Made by a program: the position numbers and the translations under genes
Notes under the pieces: model-generated
Databases searched by the model: none
Told to the model about the DNA's origin: nothing
What the model saw: the letters and a program-made list of their open reading frames with translations, nothing else
Shown here: piece by piece, positions 1-5,114 of the stretch
Layout of the letters: each line of letters starts with the position of its first letter
Position numbering within the stretch: position 1 is the first letter of the stretch
Assembly: GCA_030824095.1 (NCBI GenBank)
Contig: JAVBYK010000178.1
Location: 1-6,757 of the forward strand
DNA: 6,757 bases
From: a bacterium
Lineage (GTDB): Bacteria; Pseudomonadota; Gammaproteobacteria; Burkholderiales; Burkholderiaceae_C
Direction: 5' to 3'

Positions 1-1032
1 GACGCCAGCGCGCAGTTTGCGCTGGTATCGGCGGGCGGCGTGGTCATCGGCATGGCCCTGGCCTTTCTGTTCATTGCCATCCATAGCCGCCTGGGAGACC
101 CCTTCATCGAGGTCATGACGGCACTGGCAGTGCCCTACACCGCCTACATCGTCGCCGAATCGCTGCACGTGTCTGGCGTGCTGGCGGTGGTGGCGGCCGG
201 CCTGGTGCGCGGCCGGTATTCGCCGGAGATCGTGTCGGCAGAGATGCGCATCATGGCGCGCTCGGTCTGGAACGTGCTGGTGTTCATGCTCAACAGCCTG
301 GTGTTCATTCTGATCGGCGTCCAGATGTCGGACGTGATGGACAGCCTGGGGCGCTACCTGCTGTCGGATCTGCTGCTGCTGGGCTTTCTGGTCAGCCTGG
401 TCGCCATCGGGGTGCGCTTTGTGTGGGTGTTTCTGTCGGCCTATGCGCCCCAGTGGCTGCGCGCGGGTGGCGCTGCGCCGGAGCCGCCGAACAAGGCGCG
501 TGAGATGCTGATCGTCAGCTGGTGCGGCATGCGCGGCATCGTGTCGCTGGCCGCCGCCCTGGCACTGCCCACGGCACTGCCCGATGGAAGCGCCTTTCCC
601 GCCCGCGACCTGATCATCTTCTTGACCTTCTTTGTGATTGCCACCACGCTGATCGGCCAGGGTCTGTCGCTCACTCCGCTGATCCGCCGGCTCAAGGTAG
701 GGTCCGACTGGAGCATGGTCCACGAACAGCAGCGCGTGCGCTCGGCCATCGGCAGCGCCGCCCTCTCGGCGATTGACGCGCATCTGGCAGCGGCGAAGGC
801 TCCGCAGGAGTGGGCCGATTCCCTGCGCGCCGAGATCACGGACCATGTGGCACTGGCCGCCCCGCAGGGTCTGCAGGCTTCCGCACGCGCCGAACTGCTG
901 CTGCAACTGCGCCACGTCGCCATCCAGGCCGAGCGCCGGGAGCTGATCCGCCTGTGGCGCGAGAACGCGATCAGCGACGAGGTGATGCGCCACCAGGAAG
1001 AGCTGCTGGACTACCAGGAAGCGCAGCTGTAG
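1..1032 (+). CDS. CPA1-family Na+/H+ antiporter, C-terminal part (5' end outside window)
   Basis: This is an inner-membrane monovalent cation/proton antiporter that exchanges Na+ (or K+) for H+ in pH and salt homeostasis. The frame is open from base 1, so the start lies upstream; 343 residues remain. Seen, numbering from the first codon in the window: hydrophobic segments at about 11-27, 38-51, 57-69, 88-107, 119-146, 168-190 and 203-224. The segment with ES at 53-54 followed by SGVLAVVAAGL (58-68) and the block GMRGIVSLAAALALP (176-190) are hallmarks of the CPA1 exchanger domain. Residues 232-343 are polar and helix-rich with many Arg/Glu, as expected for the cytoplasmic tail of bacterial NhaP/YjcE-like members. 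Full-length relatives are usually 500-550 residues, so roughly a third is missing. The membrane-protein gene follows after 25 bases on the same strand. The family is secure; the ion preferred is not readable from this part. Confidence 0.93.
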   Translation, partial: DASAQFALVSAGGVVIGMALAFLFIAIHSRLGDPFIEVMTALAVPYTAYIVAESLHVSGVLAVVAAGLVRGRYSPEIVSAEMRIMARSVWNVLVFMLNSLVFILIGVQMSDVMDSLGRYLLSDLLLLGFLVSLVAIGVRFVWVFLSAYAPQWLRAGGAAPEPPNKAREMLIVSWCGMRGIVSLAAALALPTALPDGSAFPARDLIIFLTFFVIATTLIGQGLSLTPLIRRLKVGSDWSMVHEQQRVRSAIGSAALSAIDAHLAAAKAPQEWADSLRAEITDHVALAAPQGLQASARAELLLQLRHVAIQAERRELIRLWRENAISDEVMRHQEELLDYQEAQL

Positions 1033-1057
1033 GATCTCGCAACACCACCTCTGCTCC

Positions 1058-2101
1058 ATGACCCCTTTACGCCTGATCTTGTGGACTCTGATCGCCTGGC
1101 CCTTGCCGGCGCTGGTGGCCGGTGCCCTGGGCTGGCACGGTGTCTGGGGCAGTGGCAGCGCCCTGACCGATTACCTGATTCCCATCCCGGTCGCCGGTGG
1201 CGTGCTGCATGTGCCGTCCTTTGTGGTGTGTGGACTGATCGCCTGGAACATGCCAAGCGCCAGCCCCAAGGCCGTGGGCCAGTTGCGCGCGCTGCTGATC
1301 GGCATCGCGCTGGCTGGCTTGCTGCTGGTGCTGCGGCTGGATGACATCCTGCTGGCCGGACGCACGAACTCCCGTCTTGTCGGCAGCCTGTGGCAGGAAA
1401 ACCCGCTCGGCCTGTTTGTGCTGAGCGATGCGCTGGTGGCACTGGTGCTGACAGTGGGGGCCACCCAGGGGCCTTGGTTGCGCATGGAATTCACCACGCT
1501 GCTATTGATGGTGCTGCCAGCGGCGCTGCCTGTCGCCTTGACCGCCAAGACCACATCATCGGGCGAGCCGTTCCGTCATGGTGCGTCCCGCCAGGGGAGC
1601 GCGCGCAACGACGAGATGAACATGGTGTTCACAACCCTGAACGTGAACACCCCCGACTTTCGGGCACGTGCCCTGGCATGGGTTGCCCCCATGCACCCGC
1701 GCCTGTCGGTCAACAGCGACGATGCCGCCTTCCTGTTCACGCGCAATCTGGACGCAGCCCGCAACTTCGACACCAGCCAGGTGGCCACCACGCTGTGCCT
1801 GTATGAGGACGGCACACCGCCGCTGTGGGTGCCCGGCGACGGCGCTGCAGACTGCTTCGCCAGCCATGTGAGCTTCAGCGAGCGCTTCTCCAACGCCTAT
1901 GCCGCGCGGCCAGCCAGCGAGCCACCCGACCTGAAACACTACCTGGCCCGCATCAGCGTGTGCCACGGCGTTGCGCCCATTCCCCCCAACGGAGACACCG
2001 GTGGTGTTGAACTGGCGGACATGCGGATCTGCAGCCGCCTGCCCGAGGCGCGCGCACAACTGGTGCTGAAGCACCCCGAGGTTATTCCGCTACTGAACTA
2101 G
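1058..2101 (+). CDS. Hypothetical membrane protein with five predicted helices and a cysteine-containing C-terminal domain
   Basis: I do not recognise a family or function. Seen in the 347 residues: hydrophobic segments at about 5-24, 38-64, 77-97, 116-134 and 143-162, then a soluble region of about 180 residues. Short loops with K71/R77 and R141 suggest the N-terminus is inside, which with five helices would put the C-terminal region in the periplasm. That region holds four cysteines (C247, C266, C302, C325), enough for two disulfides, which agrees with an extracytoplasmic location. This topology is inferred by hand. No catalytic motif, lipobox or known domain signature is apparent. The ATG at 1058 begins immediately before the first hydrophobic segment; no good Shine-Dalgarno is visible upstream. 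It lies 25 bases after the antiporter stop on the same strand, so co-transcription is likely. Codon use matches the neighbours, supporting a real gene. The stop faces the dehydrogenase stop, 14 bases away. Confidence 0.82.
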   Translation: MTPLRLILWTLIAWPLPALVAGALGWHGVWGSGSALTDYLIPIPVAGGVLHVPSFVVCGLIAWNMPSASPKAVGQLRALLIGIALAGLLLVLRLDDILLAGRTNSRLVGSLWQENPLGLFVLSDALVALVLTVGATQGPWLRMEFTTLLLMVLPAALPVALTAKTTSSGEPFRHGASRQGSARNDEMNMVFTTLNVNTPDFRARALAWVAPMHPRLSVNSDDAAFLFTRNLDAARNFDTSQVATTLCLYEDGTPPLWVPGDGAADCFASHVSFSERFSNAYAARPASEPPDLKHYLARISVCHGVAPIPPNGDTGGVELADMRICSRLPEARAQLVLKHPEVIPLLN

Positions 2102-2115
2102 CGCCCCCGCTCGGC

Positions 2116-3141
2116 TCAATCTGCAGCCGCAAAGTCCGCATCCAACACCACCCGATACCGCGCCTTGCCCGAGCGCAGATGATCCAGCGCGTCGTTCGTG
2201 CGGGCCATCGGAAAATGCTCCACCTGCGGCGCAATTCCGTGGCGGGCGCAGAACTCCATCATCTTGGTCAGCACCACCGGAGACGGCGTGGGCGAGGCCG
2301 AGATGCTACGCTGCCAGGACAAAAGTCCGCCGGTCTTGACCTTCATCGCCTCGGTCACGACACCCACCATGTGCAGGCGGCCCTTGGGCGCCAGCGTGCC
2401 AATCAGCGCATCCCACTCCAGACTGGCGCCGACGGTGACCAGCAGAAAGTCCAGCGTGCCGGCAATCGCCTTGAGTTCCTTCACGTCCACACTGCTCACC
2501 GTTTGGTGCGCGCCCAGTTGCAGGGCTTCTTCGCGCTTGGACGGTGTCGAGGTGAAGGCGGTCACCTCACAACCCCAGGCGCGGGCGAACTTGACCGCCA
2601 GATGGCCCAGGCCGCCAATGCCGACCACACCGACCTTGTCAGTGGGCTTGATGCCGTGGATGACGAACGGCAGAAAGGCCGTTCCGCCACCGCACATCAA
2701 AGGCCCGGCGCTGGCCGGGTCCAGCCCAGCGGGAATCGGCAGTGCCCAGCCCCAGTGCGCGCGCACGCGGTCGGCAAAACCGCCGTGGCGCCCGACGATG
2801 GTGGGCTGGCGCTTGGCGCACAGGTTCTGCTCGCCGCCCATGCAGAAGTTGCAGTGGCAGCAGCTCTGACTGTGCCAGCCCAGGCCGACACGCTGGCCCA
2901 CTGTACGGCCCTTGACCTGGTCACCCACGGCGACGATGGTGCCAATCACCTCATGGCCGGGCACCAGCGGGTAGGTAGCGGGAAACCACTCGCTGTCGAC
3001 CATGGCCAGGTCGGAATGGCATACGCCGCAGTATTCAACGGCAATCTCCACATCCTCGGGCTTGAGGTCACCCGCGTCATAATCCATCCTCTCCAACGGG
3101 CCGCCAGACTGTTTGGCAGCCCAGGCACGAAACATTGCCAT
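2116..3141 (-). CDS. ahr: Zinc-dependent, NADP(H)-linked alcohol dehydrogenase / aldehyde reductase, Ahr (YjgB)-like
   Basis: This medium-chain dehydrogenase of the cinnamyl-alcohol type should reduce aldehydes to alcohols with NADPH in the cytosol. The 341 residues align by eye along their whole length with E. coli Ahr (339 residues), including the N-terminal AAK..GG, YCGVCHSDL at 38-45 and GKARYRVVL.ADF near the C-terminus. Expected catalytic zinc ligands C38, H63 (in GHEVIG) and C150 are present. The structural zinc site C94-x2-C97-x2-C100-x7-C108 is complete, with an extra cysteine at 95 where E. coli has glycine. The nucleotide fold shows GIGGLGH at 174-180, and TSTPSKR at 197-203 fits NADP preference. 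The first ATG is preferred because AAGGAG lies 7 bases before it; a second ATG is two codons on. Known for the family: E. coli Ahr accepts a broad range of aldehydes, including fatty aldehydes. The true substrate here is unknown. It is divergent from the FabH-like gene across 147 bases. Confidence 0.93.
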   Translation of the reverse strand: MAMFRAWAAKQSGGPLERMDYDAGDLKPEDVEIAVEYCGVCHSDLAMVDSEWFPATYPLVPGHEVIGTIVAVGDQVKGRTVGQRVGLGWHSQSCCHCNFCMGGEQNLCAKRQPTIVGRHGGFADRVRAHWGWALPIPAGLDPASAGPLMCGGGTAFLPFVIHGIKPTDKVGVVGIGGLGHLAVKFARAWGCEVTAFTSTPSKREEALQLGAHQTVSSVDVKELKAIAGTLDFLLVTVGASLEWDALIGTLAPKGRLHMVGVVTEAMKVKTGGLLSWQRSISASPTPSPVVLTKMMEFCARHGIAPQVEHFPMARTNDALDHLRSGKARYRVVLDADFAAAD

Positions 3142-3148
3142 GGCGTGT

Positions 3149-3154
3149 CTCCTT
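3149..3154 (-). promoter_or_regulatory. Shine-Dalgarno of the Ahr-like dehydrogenase
   Basis: On the minus strand this reads AAGGAG, 7 bases before the ATG at 3141 and 13 bases before the second in-frame ATG at 3135. The spacing favours the first ATG as the start. Confidence 0.7.
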
Positions 3155-3273
3155 GAAAGCTGCGAAGCGTACCGCCTTTCGGGTCGCTATACCCTGGCAG
3201 TGTGTAACGGGCGTGACTGTCCGAGCCGGCGCATAATTCAGCGCGGCATTCGTTTTGCCCCCATAACCAACTA

Positions 3274-3279
3274 GAAGAG
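3274..3279 (+). promoter_or_regulatory. Probable Shine-Dalgarno of the FabH-like gene
   Basis: GAAGAG lies 9 bases before the ATG at 3289. It is a moderate match to the anti-Shine-Dalgarno complement. It supports this ATG as the start, as does the protein beginning directly with the conserved first beta-strand (VAISSTGLFTP). Confidence 0.45.
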
Positions 3280-3288
3280 TCTTTCACT

Positions 3289-4407
3289 ATGCATCGCGTC
3301 GCCATCAGCAGCACTGGACTGTTTACCCCGCCCGAAGTCATCACCAACGAAGAATTGGTCGCCGCCTTCAACGCCTACGCCCAACAGGAAAACACCAAGT
3401 ACGCTGACGAGATCGCCGCCGGTACACGCGCCGCCATCACGGACTCCAGCGTCGAGTTCATCGAGAAGGCCTCCGGCATCAAGCGCCGCTACGTGATGAA
3501 CAAGTCCGGCGTGCTGGACCCGCGCCGCATGCGCCCCGAATTCAAGCCGCGCCCGGATACCGAGCTGTCGTTGATGGCCGAGATCGCCGTCAAGGCCGCG
3601 CAGGACGCGCTGAACAGCGCCGGCAAGACCGCCGCCGATGTGGATGGCGTGATCTGCGCTGCCGCCAACATGCAGCGTGCCTACCCGGCGATGGGCGTGG
3701 AAATCCAGACAGCTTTGGGCATCACCGGCTACGCGTTTGACATGAACGTGGCCTGTTCCTCGGCCACCTTTGGGCTGGAGATGGCGGTCAACGCCGTGCG
3801 CACCGGCACCGCCCGCGCCATCCTGGTCGTCAACCCGGAGATCACCTCCTGCCACCTGGCCTGGCAGGACCGCGACTGCCACTTCATCTTTGGCGATGTG
3901 TGCACCGCCATCCTGGTGGAGCGGCTGGACCTGGCTCCGGCCGGTGCCTTCGAGATTGTGGGCACGCGCCTGCAGACCACGTTCTCCAACGCCATCCGCA
4001 ACAACGCCGGCTTCATGTCGCGCGCCGAGGACCGCGACCCCGAGGACCGGGACCAGTTGTTCCGCCAGGAGGGACGGCGCGTGTTCAAGGAGGTCTGCCC
4101 CATGGCCGCCGAGCACATTACCACCCACCTGGCTGCCCACGAGATGGCCCCAACCGACGTGCGCCGCTTCTGGCTGCACCAGGCGAATCTGTCGATGAAC
4201 CAGTTTGTCATGCGCAAGCTGCTGGGCCGCGATGTCAACCCCGAGGAAGCGCCCATCATCCTGGACGAGTTTGCCAACACCGCGTCGGCCGGCTCCATCG
4301 TCGCCTTCCACCGCAACAAGGCCGACTTCCAGAGCGGCCAGGTTGGCGTGATCTGCTCGTTTGGCGCCGGCTATTCGATCGGCAGCGCCATCGTCAAAAA
4401 AATCTAA
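3289..4407 (+). CDS. Beta-ketoacyl-ACP synthase III (FabH-like, long form)
   Basis: This condensing enzyme of the thiolase fold should join an acyl-CoA primer to malonyl-ACP with loss of CO2, giving beta-ketoacyl-ACP in fatty acid synthesis. Seen in the 372 residues: nucleophile C156 in NVACSSATFG, H297 in LHQAN (296-300) and N330 in FANTASAGS, the full Cys-His-Asn triad of KASIII; the C-terminal glycine-rich SFGAGYSIGSA is at 357-367. E. coli FabH has 317 residues; the surplus here is largely between the first strand and residue 95 (roughly 28-90), and around 242-265, which is rich in charged residues. This architecture resembles Pseudomonas aeruginosa PA3286, reported to condense octanoyl-CoA with malonyl-ACP and so feed beta-oxidation products into synthesis. 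That resemblance is from memory of the family, so primer choice is inferred. A second possibility is a secondary-metabolite KASIII, but no biosynthetic cluster is visible. Its stop overlaps the convergent GNAT stop. Confidence 0.93.
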   Translation: MHRVAISSTGLFTPPEVITNEELVAAFNAYAQQENTKYADEIAAGTRAAITDSSVEFIEKASGIKRRYVMNKSGVLDPRRMRPEFKPRPDTELSLMAEIAVKAAQDALNSAGKTAADVDGVICAAANMQRAYPAMGVEIQTALGITGYAFDMNVACSSATFGLEMAVNAVRTGTARAILVVNPEITSCHLAWQDRDCHFIFGDVCTAILVERLDLAPAGAFEIVGTRLQTTFSNAIRNNAGFMSRAEDRDPEDRDQLFRQEGRRVFKEVCPMAAEHITTHLAAHEMAPTDVRRFWLHQANLSMNQFVMRKLLGRDVNPEEAPIILDEFANTASAGSIVAFHRNKADFQSGQVGVICSFGAGYSIGSAIVKKI

Positions 4408-4931
4408 CTGAGCGCGCGCTTCAGGCGAATCTCTTCCACCCGGGCGGTGCCCACCGGCACCGTCTTGGCACTGCTGGGTTCGCGCTTGAAGCCGGCCAGT
4501 TCGTGGAAGCGCAGCGCGCGGTCGTTGGACAGGGCAATCCAGATCGTGACGTGCGTGCAGCCTTCTTCCAGCAGACCCTCGCGGGCAGCATCCCACAGCG
4601 CCAGGCCGACGCCTTGGCTGAGATGGCTTTGCGCCACGTAAATGGCCCAGATCTCGCCCATGGTCTGGGGCGTTCCCTTGTCGCGTGAACGATCGAAGCC
4701 GACAAAGCCGATGATCTTGTCGCCGTCCAGTGCCACGTGCACCTGGGGCTCGGCGTATTCAATGGCTTCGCGCCAGTAGGCCTGGGGCTTCTCCAGGGCA
4801 GAGACGGGGACCGGCGCATTGGGCACGGCGGACTTGAACGCTTCGCACACGGTGGCGTTGTGGAGTTCGGCGATGGCCTTGGCATCGCGCAGGGTAGCGG
4901 GGCGAACCGTGATGGTAGTCGTGGTAGACAT
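4404..4931 (-). CDS. GNAT-family N-acetyltransferase
   Basis: This small enzyme (175 residues from the chosen start) should transfer an acetyl group from acetyl-CoA to an amine. Its substrate is not predictable. Seen: N-terminal strand ITVRPATLRDAKAIAELHN (7-25) typical of GNAT motif C; the central strand IIGFVGFD (73-80); motif A strand and pyrophosphate loop at 94-112 (IWAIYVA, then SQGVGLALW), in which the first position of the Q/R-x-x-G-x-G/A signature is Leu104; motif B with ALSNDRALRFHELAGFKRE at about 133-151, where N136, A139 and F142 are in the usual places and GF precedes the last strand. It resembles the phosphinothricin-acetyltransferase-like group. The ATG at 4931 is chosen because the conserved domain begins a few residues later; a GTG at 4988 would add 19 residues that look non-conserved. 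No strong Shine-Dalgarno is visible (GAGA lies 12 bases upstream). It is divergent from the acyl-CoA synthetase. Confidence 0.9.
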   Translation of the reverse strand: MSTTTTITVRPATLRDAKAIAELHNATVCEAFKSAVPNAPVPVSALEKPQAYWREAIEYAEPQVHVALDGDKIIGFVGFDRSRDKGTPQTMGEIWAIYVAQSHLSQGVGLALWDAAREGLLEEGCTHVTIWIALSNDRALRFHELAGFKREPSSAKTVPVGTARVEEIRLKRALS

Positions 4932-5114
4932 GTCTGAACGTAATCTCGAAGCGAAAAATGAAAAGGGCCCAATTGTCGCTGCAAACACAGCAGAAACCCT
5001 TAGCTCCGGTTTTCACGTCACCTAGGGTCACCACCATTGCCACTGTGGGGGTGCAACTTGAGAATGGCCGCCACCTGCCTGCCACTCCCGTGGCCGCACC
5101 TACCGGATGCACCC
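4932..5114. promoter_or_regulatory. Divergent intergenic region between GNAT and acyl-CoA synthetase genes
   Basis: These 183 bases should carry promoters for both flanking genes. The part next to the GNAT gene (4932-5015) is A/T-richer than the rest of the window, whereas 5060-5114 is GC-rich and could be coding if the synthetase starts at an upstream ATG. No convincing -35/-10 pair was found on either strand. The only repeated motif is a direct repeat of GTCACC at 5017-5022 and 5027-5032. No terminator hairpin was found. Confidence 0.4.
5017..5032. repeat. Short direct repeat GTCACC, 10-base period
   Basis: GTCACC occurs at 5017-5022 and again at 5027-5032, separated by TAGG, so the two copies are exactly one helical turn apart. 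They lie about 90 bases before the synthetase start in a divergent promoter region. This could be a tandem regulator site or UP-type element, but six bases repeated twice can also be chance. Confidence 0.3.

Larger units (their letters stand above)
3142..3288. promoter_or_regulatory. Divergent intergenic region between the dehydrogenase and the FabH-like gene
   Basis: These 147 bases separate two genes that diverge, so promoters for both should lie here. On the plus strand CATAAT at 3232-3237 resembles a sigma-70 -10 box, ending 51 bases before the FabH-like ATG; I see no good -35 hexamer at the usual 16-18 base spacing (GTGACT at 3213-3218 is only 13 bases away). On the minus strand TATAGC, within the run around 3187-3192, is a weak -10 candidate for the dehydrogenase, also without a clear partner. 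The region is visibly richer in A+T between 3232 and 3288. No strong operator palindrome was found. Confidence 0.4.

Noticed and set aside
2179..3156. Open plus-strand frame of 325 codons opposite the dehydrogenase
   Set aside because: It is the antisense shadow of a gene that matches Ahr end to end; composition is Arg/His/Gln-rich without motifs.
3181..3194. Inverted repeat GGGT-CGCTAT-ACCC in the dehydrogenase leader
   Set aside because: A four-base-pair stem is too short to call an operator or attenuator.
3271..4596. Open minus-strand frame of 441 codons opposite the FabH-like gene
   Set aside because: It covers parts of two real genes in the wrong frame, has biased composition (Gly, Ala, His, Val) and no domain; the sense strand carries a full KASIII triad.
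4932..4988. Longer GNAT start at the GTG at 4988
   Set aside because: The extra 19 residues precede the conserved GNAT N-terminal strand and look like translated promoter DNA; ATG at 4931 places the domain at the usual distance.
4979..4994. Small inverted repeat GCTG-CAAACA-CAGC as terminator or operator
   Set aside because: The stem is only four base pairs and there is no T-run after it.
5064..5114. In-frame ATG at 5064 as start of the acyl-CoA synthetase
   Set aside because: It would add 17 residues rich in Pro and Ala before a normal family start. It cannot be excluded, since neither start has a strong Shine-Dalgarno, but 5115 fits the family better.
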